Origin: Ampullaceana balthica
Taxonomy: Eukaryota > Mollusca > Gastropoda > Lymnaeidae
DNA: 64,000 nucleotides
Direction of reading: 5' to 3'
NCBI GenBank assembly: GCA_944989445.1
Contig: CALYLW010000060.1
Coordinates: forward strand, 1,826,093-1,890,092
Position 1 is the stretch's first letter. Every line of letters starts with the position of its first letter. This document shows positions 53,822 through 64,000 of the stretch, in pieces. Below the pieces are notes generated by a model that ran no database searches, had not been told where the DNA came from, and worked only from the letters and a program-made list of their open reading frames with translations. The position numbers and the translations under genes are program-made.

Positions 53822-56163
53822 CAGCGCCGTAGTGTGGTGTGGGTATGTGCAGCCCGGGGCAGAAACCAAATTTGCCGCCCCCCCCCCGAAAAATATGTTA
53901 ACGCTATAAAGTAAATAAAAACATAATTAGAAAGTAATAATAAGAACACTATATTTTTATGTTAAAAAGAAAGGCTCCATTTCTTTAATGAAATTAAAGT
54001 TTTATGTTTTTCCTCATGGCTCAATCTTTCATGTATCAATGTTTTCAGCCATGGCATGCTCAATTGCCGAAATAGCAATAGATTAGACAATTTTGATGTA
54101 TTCGTAATTGATCGTCATTAATTTTTCATTAAAATAATTATAGAGGAGCCTTTTAACACCTTGCATTACTTAAGACAGTTGTAACCAATGTTCGAATTAA
54201 TTATATTATTTTAGGCAGGGTAACTTCGAGCCTAAATATCTTTATAAACTTAAATAAACCACCTAGTCTTGAATTCATTTTTTTTTCTTTTCATGTGGTT
54301 AAAATGTTCCTAGCCTGACTATGTCGTGTGGGATATTTTGAATACTCTAATTTGAAGACAAAATTTTTAAGTCCAGTAGATTAGCTGGTGTACGAAAATC
54401 ATGTCTGTTTTCTAAAATCTATATAACTGCCAAAGCCTGGCATGAATTTATAAACTAATCTCATCTTATGAAGAAACCAAATTTCTTCTTAACTGTTATT
54501 CTACATAGCATGGATACATACATATCTGCTTCGATCACCAAAAATTTGCTATCTTGTTCTTTGATTGGAAGGTTCGATTAAAACGATGAGGTCTCCACAC
54601 ATTTTTTTTTATCAATTGTCAAAGCATCCCTTAAGTATTCCATTCCATTAGTTTCTCTGTGAGTAGCCACTGCTAAGAAATTTTGTTGTTGAGCACTATA
54701 GTTTTCTAAAGAATTTCGGGCATTTAAAAAAACAAACTTTGAAAATAAAGAGTTTTCATTGTGACTGTTCGTGTGTTGGGATTTTTGTCTGGATCTTACA
54801 GTGCTATGGCTTACAAAATAATTAAAATGGCTCCATGGTATATTCATTATTTTGTATCCTGAAGTCTGAATGCCTGGCCTGTAGAAGCAATTAGGTATTT
54901 CCAACAGTGTATGGACTTGGAAAAGAATGCGTAACAACGCTCAAGTGTACTAAAATATTTGGAGAATTCGTTTCACTTGGAGTATCATGTTAACAAATTA
55001 GGTCTGTTTGAACGAGTTTGATATGAGATTTTATGTTTTTTGCGCCTTTGTTGAACTCCTGTATACTTTCCAGCCCTAAAGATGTATTAACACACGTTGG
55101 GCCTGTGCAGTCCATTATTTTAAGATCATCATTTATTCAAAATCATTTCAGAAATGTCGTAAGCAGATTCACTTTTGCTTGAATGAAATTTTTGAAAGAT
55201 TCTAAGTCTACTTTTTTGTGTTCAATTTTTACATATCACACAACTGGACTTGTTTGATCCTTATAATAAATATATGAAGAGCTATAAAATACAATGGAAC
55301 AATATTTGGTATCTTGTTATTGAAGAAAGATGATTTTTCGTGAACTTGTATCCTAAAATTGCTGTAAGCTCAGTTTGAATTTTAGATGACACGTTTTTTT
55401 ACCCATTTTCCCACTATGTTTTTGGGCGTGCTTGTACGACGTACTTAGCAAGCTAATGCATTAGTATTAGTTCCAGAATATTGCCTTTATTTGCAACAGT
55501 ATTGCCCTCTCTATGACCTCAAAAGTCACATTCAATTTTGCCCAAATTTAATAATGTCAAATATTCTAACAAGAATTTCTTGCCGCTTTGTTTTCTCTTT
55601 TACAACAACTAATTGTTGGTCTTTATTAATATTCTATTATTTTTTATCCAATTTCTGATTCCATCCATTTGCAAAAATATTTGGTAATGTTGAGTACTTA
55701 TTGAGTACTTATCTTAGCTTTTATTTTATTAAAATTTACTTTCACGTTTTAACAATTAGCTAATAAACAACGAGGAATTTGCCGCCCCACCCCAAATTTG
55801 ACTTCCGGGGGGGGGGTGCTGTCAAATTTTAAGAATAAATGAATTTATCCCCACACCAGTGTCACGATCTCATACCAAATTAGTCTCTGTTTTTTTATTA
55901 CAGTGGTATTAGCATCAGAAGAATTTCTTGCCAATAAGGAGTTTGAAGTTTTGGCAGTTAAATTTGTTTACATGCTTTTGGATAGTTCCCTTGTTTCTTT
56001 TACTAATTTCTTATTTAGCTTTCTTTAATTTCGATTTAAAAAAACTACTCTTTCTTTTAAAATATTCCTTTTAAGAAACTAATTAACGACAGGGAATTTG
56101 CCGCCCCTGGCAAAGTGCTTCCCGGGGCATTTGCCCCCCCTGCCCCGCCTCACTACGCCACTG
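53822..56163 (-). mobile_element. Decayed hAT element (2.3 kb) with 8-bp target duplication
   Basis: The ends CAGCGCCGTAGTG and CACTACGCCACTG are inverted repeats. Flanks ACGGGAAG (53814-53821) and ATGGGAAG (56164-56171) match at seven of eight bases. Near both ends lie GCCCCGGG/TTTGCCGCCCC strings. A minus-strand frame (54937-54578) includes NIPWSHFNYFVSHSTVRSRQ and THRETNGMEYLRDALTI and may be a transposase remnant, but I cannot place it in a defined domain. Confidence 0.75.
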
Positions 56164-56250
56164 ATGGGAAGGTACACTAGAACTCAATGGGGGACGTTAA
56201 GGTGCACTAGTACTCAATGGGGAATGTTAAGGTGCACTTGTACTCATGGC
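56164..56250. repeat. About 28-bp tandem repeat, right part
   Basis: AAGGTGCACTAGTACTCAAT units continue the array interrupted at 53821. Confidence 0.85.
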
Positions 56251-56611
56251 AGTTTCTGTGAAAGATCAAAGTTGTTGACATTGGTTCAAACCCTAAACTT
56301 ACGCCGTTTTAGGTCTAACTTAGAATAGGTGGACCCGAAGACTGTCATGGCTGCTAATGTGGCAGTTTTAAAAGTTTTCTTATCACTTACGATAAGATTT
56401 TCTCGACGTGACCTCTCGCCATCAGTCTTTGATTACCGTGTATTTCTTCCATATGGTCAGTAGGGTTGAAACTAAACATGGCAAAATATATTTCATTTTG
56501 TACATATGATTATTATTTATAATTAGACAGGGCAAACAGTTCAACATATCTATAATTATTTGTTTTATTTTAAATCACGATACATTAGTTGTGATTTAAA
56601 ATATATATATA
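56251..56611. other. Noncoding stretch
   Basis: AT-rich; nothing recognised. Confidence 0.4.
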
Positions 56612-56901
56612 AGGGCTGTTAACGATTAATTTAAATGTAATCGTTTAATTTTGAAAATTTACGATCCATTAATTGTTAATTGATTAATTAGTCGTTAATT
56701 TCGATTAAAGCCAAAAATTAAAATTTATGATGTCATAAATAGCACTTATTGTACGTTCTTGTCGAAAAACTAAATAAAACTGGAATGTTTCATTTAAATT
56801 TAATCTTTTAACCAACTGCGCAAAAAGACAAGTGTGTTGACATTATTTGGTTCAAGCGATGAGCGGGTCTAATTGACAATATAACCAGCCGAGCTGAACA
56901 A

Positions 56902-57168
56902 TCATTCACATGGAACTGAGGTAACTGGTCTGCACAAAACGGTCTTGGCAAGAAATGACATTATCGGATATCGGTGTTCATTAAGTTTCCACCATTGTAG
57001 AGGGTTAATGGATTCAAGAACTTTCATCTCCATTTTGTAACGCAGTAATTCATCAGAAGAGCTGTCGTTATTTTCTGTCTCTGAGTCAAACTCCATTACT
57101 GCCCTTAGCTTAATATGCTTTTCATCTGGTTTGATAAGTAGCCAAAGTTTTAAAAGCATGGCAGGCAC
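56902..57168 (-). pseudogene. hAT transposase C-terminal (dimerisation) fragment
   Basis: The frame includes NPLQWWKLNEHRYPIM, then AKTVLCRPVTSVPCE. This is the conserved hAT C-terminal pattern (PLxWWKxxExRYPxLxxLAxxxLxxPATSVPSER) with Pro-Val for Pro-Ala and Cys for Ser. It breaks off directly after this point. Only about 88 codons remain, so it is a relic of the element around it. Confidence 0.75.
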
Positions 57169-57351
57169 ACTTTATCACATTTTGAACATTCCCCTCAGTC
57201 AACGGTTTAAAACCAAAATGTTCTTGTAATCGTCAGGGAAGTTATTATTTATAGGTCGCTATTTTTTATTATGTTTAGTTTTTGTTTAATATTTGATTCC
57301 CAATAATTTGTATGTGGTGAGTCGATCAATCATTAACAATAATTTAATCGT

Positions 57352-60310
57352 TATGAACACCCTTCTACCATCCATTGAACCCCTGTCATCAGGCACAGAG
57401 AGGATCATCACTCTAAGACTCAAAACGGCTGTGGGCCCAGCAAACATTCTTAGTGTGTATGCCCCAACTCTCTGTTCAACCCCGGAAGAGAAGGACCAGT
57501 TCTATGGAGCTTTAGACCAGGCAATAGCCATCCTCCACAAGAATTAGGCAATCTATCTCCTTGGAGATTTCAATGCTAGAGTGGGGCGCGACCACGAAGC
57601 CTGGCCCACATGCCTTAGACTCTTTGGAAGAGGAAAGATAAATGAGAACGGACAGAGGCTTCTGGAACTGTGCTGCTCACAAGGCTTGTGTGTGACCAAC
57701 ACTTTCTTCAAATGCAAGGATATACACCAAGTATCGTGGAGACACCCTCGATCACGCCAATGGCACCAGCTGGACCTCATCATCACCAGGCGTGCACAAC
57801 TGGCTAGTGTCCTACTCACCCGCAGCTATCACAGCGCCGACTGCGACACGGATCACTCCCTTGTGGCCAGCAAGGTACGAATTATGAGGAAAAACTCGTA
57901 CCACACCAAGAAAAAGGGATGTCCACGCATCAACACCTTCTGCATGAAAGACCCTGTGAAAACGCAGCTGTTCACTGACAAAGTAAAGGAAGGTCTCTCA
58001 AAGACGTCCCCAGGCGTCACCATTGACTCCAAATGGACGCATCTCAGAGACACAATCTATACATCAGCAATAGATGCCTTTGGCACAAAATCTCACAAAA
58101 ATACGGACTGGTTTGATGAAAATTGGGACGAGATGAAACCCGTCACTGAAGCCAAAAGGAAAGCTCTTATGGCCTACAAAGAAAAGCCTACACCCGACAG
58201 GCTGCATGTCTTAAAATCAGCAAAGTCGCATGCCCAAAAAGTTGCCCGTCAATGTGCGAATACCTACTGGCTTAACCTCTGCTCCAGCATAAAATCAGCT
58301 GCAGACATGGGCAATTCCAAAGCCATGTACGAAAATATCAAAAGAGCATCTGGCCCTTTGACGTCCAAAGTTGCCCCCTTAAAGTCCAAAAGTGGAGAAA
58401 TTATCCCAGACCAGGCAGGACAGCTAAAACGGCGGGTTGAGCATTATCTGGAACTGTACTCAACAGTTACCACAGTCTCGAGCACCGCTCTAGTTGACAT
58501 CCCCGATATGCCACTCTGAAGAACTTGATGCCACGCCCACACAGGAAGAGCTGAGCAAAGCAATTGACAGCCTAGCTTGTGGAAAAGCCTCTGGGAATGA
58601 TGGCATACCACCGGAAGCTCTAAAGAGGGGCAAGATAGCTTTACTACACATTGCACGAGCTTCTGTCCCTCTGCTGGGAACAGGGGTATATCCCCCTAAG
58701 ACCTAAAGGATGCAAATATAGTGACACTATATAAAAAACAAGGGTGATAGAAGTGACTGCAATAACTATCGCGGCATCTCACTCCTTAGTATTGTAGGAA
58801 AGGCCTTCTCCCGTGTCATACTAACACGTTTACAGAGTCTAGCATCCCGTGTCTATCCAGAATCTCAGTGCGGTTTCCGGGCTGGTCGGTCTACCATAGA
58901 CATGGTGTTCTCCATACGGCAGCTCCAGGAAAAATGCAGAGAGCAACAGATGCCACTATACATTGCCTTTGTGGACCTTACGAAAGCCTTTGATTTCGTC
59001 AGTCGCAACGGGCTATTCCAAATCCTGGTAAAAATCGGCTGTCCCCCACACCTACTCGCCATCATCAGACAGTTTCATGATAATATGCAGGGCACAGTTC
59101 AGTTCGATGGAGATACGTCAGAAGCCATTCCCGTCAGCAGCGGAGTTAAACAAGGTTGTGAACTTGCACCTTCACTTTTCAAAATATTCTTCTCTGTACT
59201 GCTTCGATACGCATTCAAAGATAGCAGTGATGGAATCTGGTTACACACCAGAGCTGATGGAGGACTTTTCAACACTGCCCGCCTCCGAGCAAAGACCAAA
59301 ACGACAGATATCCTAATTCGTGAGCTACTCTTTGCGGATGATGCGGCATTAACAGCACACACAGAAACTGGTTTGCAACAACTCGTGTCAAGCTTCTCCA
59401 ATGACTGTAAAGAATTTGGTCTGCAAATCAGCTTGAAAAAGATAAACATCATGGTCCAAGACACACAACCTCCTCCTACCATCAATATTGAAAATGAAAA
59501 TTTAGAGGTTGTGGACAGCTTCACCTACTTGGGTTCCAAGGTCTCCAATACATTGTCCATTGAAGAGGAAATAAACAGTAGAATTGGCAAGGCAGCTGGC
59601 ACAATGGCTAAATTAAGCAAATGGGTCTGGCAAAACACTAAGTTAACAGAGAAAACCAAACTGTGTGTCTATAGAGCCTGCGTCATTATTACACTGCTTT
59701 ACGGGAGCGAGACGTGGACCACTTATACATCCCAAGAGCGTAAGCTTAATAGCTTCCACTTGAGATGCCTGTAACGCATCGTAGGCATTAAATGGCAAGA
59801 CAAGGTGGCTAACACTGAGGTCCTAATGCGTGCCAATACCCAAATCATGTTCTCAATCCTTAGTGAAAGACGCCTGAGATGGCTAGGACATCTTAAAAGA
59901 ATGAGCCCTGGTCGAATCCCCAAGGATCTGCTATACGGAGAACTGGCATTGGGAAAGAGGAAGACAGGTCGCCAATGTCTGCGATTTAAAGATGTCTGCC
60001 AAAGGAACATGAAAGCAGCCAGAATGCGCACAAGCGACTGGGAGTGTAAGGCAGAAAACCGATATACGTGGCGCACAGTTGTCAAAGAGGGTGTCATAGT
60101 AGCCGAGGAGCGTAGGATGGAGGAGGCTACAGAAAGAAGAGCTAGGAGAAAGGCTAAAACATTTTGTAGCACAGAATTCGAGTGTAAAAGCTGTGGTAAA
60201 GACTGTCACTCAAGGATAGGACTGCACAGCCACTCGAGGAAATGCAACCCAACTCAACAGTGATGCCCCATCGTCTCACGAGACGGAAGGATGCCGATTA
60301 TTATTATTAC
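57352..60310 (+). mobile_element. LINE (non-LTR retrotransposon), 5'-truncated, with endonuclease and reverse transcriptase remnants
   Basis: It starts inside an APE-type endonuclease (ANILSVYAPT; GDFNARVGRD; SADCDTDHSLV with the catalytic DH). Next comes the RT: CNNYRGISLLSIVGKAFSR, QCGFRAGRSTIDM, FVDLTKAFD (motif A), SSGVKQGCELAPSLF (motif B) and [10 protein letters not shown] (motif C). The C-terminal part follows ([27 protein letters not shown]) and ends with a Cys/His finger, [21 protein letters not shown]. Damage: stop at 57545, frameshifts near 58514, 58695 and 58735, TAA at 59772. The tail is ATTATTATT after GATGCCG. Clade not assigned; not active. Confidence 0.85.
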
Positions 60311-60554
60311 TAGTTTGTGCTGCGGCGCCCCCTTTTTTTATGGGCGCCTACGGCGCCCACTTTTTTCAAAAGCCCAACAAACTTGTCCTTGTATGATAGC
60401 TACGTAATATTAAACTACCTTAAATGTACACAAAGTAATTTTAAATTGAGGTTGTAGGGCGCATAAGGCGCCCACTTTTTTTTTGGAGGGGTCAAAAGCC
60501 CAAGTAACTTATCCTTGTATAATAAACACGAAATATTCCTGAAAATTAAACAAA
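60311..60554. other. Noncoding with repeated GGCGCCCACTTTTTT
   Basis: The strings GGCGCC and CGGCGCCCACTTTTTT, AAAAGCCCAA and ACTTGTCCTTGTAT occur twice (about 60325-60400 and 60455-60525), an approximate duplication of about 125 bp. Confidence 0.55.
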
Positions 60555-60905
60555 GCATTTATATAATAATTTTTACAGTGCTAATCAACACACGATTTTT
60601 AAACTAATTTTCGAAAGCAGCGCACCAAATTACTGCACCAAAAAATAACTATTTGCGTCAATCAGCACTGCTTACAACGCAAAATTTAAAAAAAGCAGAG
60701 TGATTTCCCTCAACGTTAGGCGGCAGTGACAAATTTATATAATAATTTTTACAGTGCTAATCACCACACGATTTTTAAACTAATTTTCGAAAGCAGCGCA
60801 CCAAATTACTGCACCAAAAAATAACTATTTGCGTCAATCAGCACTGCTTACAACGCAAAGTTTAAAAAAAGCAGGGTGATTTCCCTCAACGTTAGGCGGC
60901 AGTGA
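60555..60905. repeat. About 176-bp direct duplication
   Basis: Two nearly identical copies share ACAGTGCTAATCA, GAAAGCAGCGCACCAAATTA, TTTGCGTCAATCAGCACTGC and CAACGTTAGGCGGCAGTGAC. Confidence 0.93.
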
Positions 60906-61009
60906 CAAATGAGCGTAAATATTATTATTATTAATCGTTTAAAAAAATTAACGATTAATTGAGAAGTTAATAGTTAATTACCGCAGCCCTAATATATATA
61001 TATATATAT

Positions 61010-61426
61010 ATAATGGTACCTCGGTATACGTCTGCTATGTTATAAGTCCAACTTGATATACGTCCTGTATGGAAGAGAAATATTTTGCTTGGTATACGAC
61101 CTTTGGGCTAAAGCAAAGAGAGCGGTGCGCCCATCTATTTACAATTTACATTGTTATTACGAATTATGGCAGAGCGCGTACTTCCGTGAATGAAATGTAT
61201 TTTTACACTTGGAAAGGGAATAAGTGCAATTATTTTTATCCAACAACGTAATTAAGGTTGTTGTTTAGTTTTAGGGTCTGGGTTAGGTTTAGTTATCTAT
61301 ATTTAAAATTAAAATAGGAAAAAGAAACAGATATCGCAGCCAAAAATACCATTTATCGAGTGCACCGTTCTCTTTACTATTACCCGACCTTTGTTTAGAA
61401 AACGACCCGCGTGCTAGAACTTGTAT
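61010..61426. other. Possible pogo-like end and noncoding sequence
   Basis: TGGTACCTCGGTATACGTCT then AACTTGATATACGTCCTGTA resembles the start of a Tigger/pogo family. A 60-codon frame follows (61069-61251) without a recognised domain. Confidence 0.35.
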
Positions 61427-61767
61427 GGTGTCGTACATAAAAGACGTCATACCAATTCGGCCAATTCATCCCATCCTTTAGTCACACGTCGTCACAAAAC
61501 GTTATCTCCCTTTAATTATGACGTTACAAAGTTTCGACTCTTCTCCCCCCTCCCCCCCCCCTTTTTCCCCGAAAGCCGTGTTTCTTATTTGAAAATAAGC
61601 ATGTTTAAAATCACTCTATGGTCATTTAAGTATGTATTTAGTTAAGTTTAATGCTGCACTCTAATATCGTAAAAACAACAACAAACCCTCCCCCTCGTCA
61701 CGCATCGTCACAAATGTCTGACCCCCCTCCCCACTAGGGAGGTCACGTCATTTATGGTCAGCGCCCT
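61427..61767. mobile_element. GGGCC MITE, copy 4 (diverged)
   Basis: GTGTCGTACATAAAAGACGT on the left and GTCACGTCATTTATGGTCAG on the right, with the family's internal TCACACGTCGTCACAAAA and ATTTAGTTAAG blocks. Confidence 0.65.
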
Positions 61768-62390
61768 ATGAGTCCAAATGACACATCATGCAGCAGACCA
61801 CGCGATACTCAGTGTGTGAGTACGGCAGTTGCAACCATTCAGTGAACGATTCGCGGAATAGCTCTAAACCGTCGCGAGATTATATGTTTTTTTTTATAGT
61901 AATTTGTTAAATAGTAAATTCTTTCATGAGTTCTAAGAAAGTTAATGAGAGGAGCAAAGCAAAGAAAAAAATGGTAAGGATCAACATGGAGGTAAAAAAA
62001 GATATCTAATACATCATCGCCCTTCCTGTGCGTGTGTCTTCCCATCGAAAGGCGCGCAAAAATGCGCTCGACAGGCGCACAAAAAATCGTCCAAAAAGAC
62101 GCGCAAAATTTTTATAAATAAATTAAAGATTTACGCCGTAAAAAAAAATATATATATGACGTCATTGTTTAGCACAGATCTTCAATTAACGAAACAACGC
62201 ACGAACTATGCGTGTGTGTGATCGTTAGCCTTAGCAGGCTTTTCCACTAGTTGTTAAATAAAAGGAAATTGGCGTGCGTGTCAGCAGTTAGGGTTGGACG
62301 TTTCGGTTAGTAAAAGTGTGGCGCGCCACCGTGACGCCACCACAGCTGTTGCCTTTACCGGCGGCGGCGCGCGGTAATTAATTATGTTAA
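61768..62390. other. CpG-richer noncoding segment
   Basis: Contains AGGCGCGCAAAAATGCGCTC with related GCGC units at 62050-62110, and GTGGCGCGCCACCGTGACGC, then CGGCGGCGCGCGG at 62319-62374. Possible promoter or island of a gene beyond the edge; no exon identified. Confidence 0.4.
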
Positions 62391-63229
62391 TTAGGGTGTC
62401 ATAAGTGTCATGTTGTTATACAACATGTTAATTAGTGTTAGACAAGTTAATTAGTATGTCATGATAATTATGTTAATTAGGATATCATATTGTTATATGT
62501 AGGACGTGTGGCGGGAAATTCAAATTTTCTAGTGTTTAAAGGGGGATAATCGTGTATTTGTATTTAAGGTTACTTCCCATTTTTTCCCTTTTTTTAAAAA
62601 TTTAATAATTGACTGGTCCTCAAATTATTTTTTATTTATTTTATGTATTAAGTGGTTCTCAAGCTATTTTTATTTATTTTTTAATTGTATTTTATTTGTT
62701 GAATGGTAGTATTTAAGGGTTTTAAGTACGGTTTTTATGTGTTTCAGGTTGTTAGGCGATGTATTTTATTTGGGGTACTCTGCTAGACAGATGTTGGTGG
62801 TGGGGAATTTAATTCAAATAACATAGTGGGGGCAGTCGATGGTATAGGTTACATCAGGAATGGTTTAGTATATATTATAATTAATTAGACAACTTTAGGA
62901 GGGGTGGAAAAAAATGGCGGATGTTTATTCCTGTGATGTTAGCATATGTGTGGTGGTATAAAGTATGTACTAAAAGTGACGAAGTGGATTTAGAATGCGT
63001 TGGTTTAGGTCAAAATCAATAGTACAAACGAGGCGATGGGTTTGGATGACCATATGTTACCACTTGAATTATGGCCGTTTTAATAAGTTAGTGGAGGTAT
63101 GGAATGTGGCCCAGGACAAGTAACGCGTTGTTGATAGTTAAAATCAATAGTACAAATGAGGAGAGGGGTATGGACGGGGGCAATTGCAGATGTTGGTGGT
63201 TAATTTAATGTTGTTTTCTTTGGTAAATT
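62391..63229. repeat. Irregular AT-rich repeats
   Basis: TATGTTAATTAGG(G/A)T with TGTCAT occurs four to five times at 62385-62495. A segment with TCAAAATCAATAGTACAAA, GAGG and GGGT(T/A)TGGA occurs twice, about 130 bp apart (63008 and 63138). Confidence 0.6.
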
Positions 63230-64000
63230 TAAATAATTGTAGTAGTTTTATAGGATTTTCTAAACTAAAGCAACAGTTTTCATCTTAGTGTGGGGCTCTA
63301 TGTTATGAAAAGGTCTTTTTTTTGTTCGTAGTGTTTCTTAATTCTACGGGTTTCCACTAAGTTTATTTGACAGCTTTAGCCATGTTTCTTATCTTAGTAT
63401 CGGAATATTTTCTAAGTTTAACGGTGTTTCCTTTCTTCCTTGTAATAGTTTTATTGGATTCATAGTTTAAGTCAAGAGGTCTTTTATGTTTCCTTTCTTA
63501 ACTAGATGTGATCAGCTAGTAGTAGTAATATTTTATAAGGTTAACCGAGTCATTTTCTTCATGTTTTTTATTCATTAGAGGTGCTCATCTTAATGTCACG
63601 TACAGTTTTATAAAGTTCAATGGTCTTTTGGTTGTATTTTGTTTTCATAGTTAGATGTGCTCATCTACTCTTGACAATATTTTATAAGTTGAAGGGTCTT
63701 GTTTTTTTTTGTTTCTTAGTTAGAAGTTCTCCTCTTAGGGACAGGGACATATTTTTTAGTTTCAATGAAATCATTTTCTTAGTGTTTTTTCTTAATTAGG
63801 GTATTCTCAGCTTAAGTCCAAGGACAGATTTCTAGGTTCAAGGGGACTCGAGTTTGTTTCTTTTCTTACTATAAGTTCAATCGGTCTTTTTGTTTTTGTT
63901 ATTTACAGATTCTAATCTTAAGATCGGGCACAGTTTTCTAAGTTACGTTGTCTTTTTTTTTGGTTAATGCTATTTTCTTAACTAGAGATTCTCCTCTTAC
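63230..64000. repeat. Old degenerate tandem repeat (about 85-95 bp), running off the window
   Basis: Recurrent order of TTTTATA/TTTTCTAAGTT(C/T)AA, GGTCTTTT, GTTTC(T/C)TTTCTTA, TAGAGGTGCTCATCTTA and AGG(G)ACAG is seen eight to nine times with heavy divergence. Confidence 0.6.

Larger units (their letters stand above)
56612..60990 (-). mobile_element. hAT-like element with AGGGCTG ends, containing a LINE
   Basis: The left end AGGGCTGTTAACGATTAATT and right end TTAATTACCGCAGCCCT form imperfect inverted repeats. Both flanks are ATATATATA, compatible with an 8-bp duplication but low in information. Inside, on the minus strand, is a hAT C-terminal fragment (56902-57168). The rest is mostly the LINE 57352-60310 and a duplicated noncoding block. 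The 424-bp relative in gene 1 intron 3 shares the ends. Confidence 0.55.

Overview
The window is animal nuclear DNA: AT-rich, intron-containing and dominated by tandem repeats and transposons. Two host genes with phase-consistent small exons can be assembled, both on the minus strand. Secreted LDL-receptor class A (LDLa) and ShK-like cysteine modules, tRNA-derived SINEs, Helitrons, hAT elements and several dispersed repeat families fit an invertebrate, and I lean to a mollusc (gastropod-like). That placement is an inference, because no marker gene is present.

Layout. 1-4040 is AT-rich noncoding sequence, including the probable 3'UTR of gene 1. Gene 1 (19893 to 4041, minus) has four exons and encodes a 166-residue CYYR1/Shisa-like type I membrane protein: signal peptide, Cys-rich ectodomain, one transmembrane helix and a Pro/Tyr-rich tail. 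Its introns hold a 41-bp minisatellite, a complete but decayed hAT transposon that split a 15-bp minisatellite, and a 6.5-kb array of a 30-bp unit. 20-33.7 kb looks intergenic: minisatellites of 17, 23, 25 and 27 bp, a 2-kb 25-bp array, MITEs and a 2.5-kb Helitron. Gene 2 (50244 to 33756, minus) has a TATA box, a signal-peptide exon, five LDLa exons and a last exon with a six-cysteine ShK-like domain, giving a predicted secreted protein of 292 residues. Its first intron contains a 3.5-kb 19-bp array and a nested Helitron-ended block. Inside that block is a broken multi-copy gene with a very strong heat-shock-element promoter, itself disrupted by a 5'-truncated LINE. 50.4-64 kb is noncoding: a Tigger remnant, minisatellites, two hAT elements (one containing a longer copy of the same LINE family), a MITE and an old degenerate satellite running off the right edge.

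Main points of interest. (1) A heat-shock promoter (ten exact in-register GAA/TTC pentamers plus TATA) inside a Helitron-like element. (2) Several minisatellites contain a copied splice site of the neighbouring exon: about 13 copies of the exon 1 donor of gene 2, three copies of the exon 2 donor of gene 1, a duplicated donor of one LDLa exon and repeated acceptors of another. (3) Two hAT insertions landed inside minisatellites and preserve their target duplications. (4) Two large fold-back elements. The long open reading frames inside tandem arrays are by-products of stop-free repeat units and are not called as genes.
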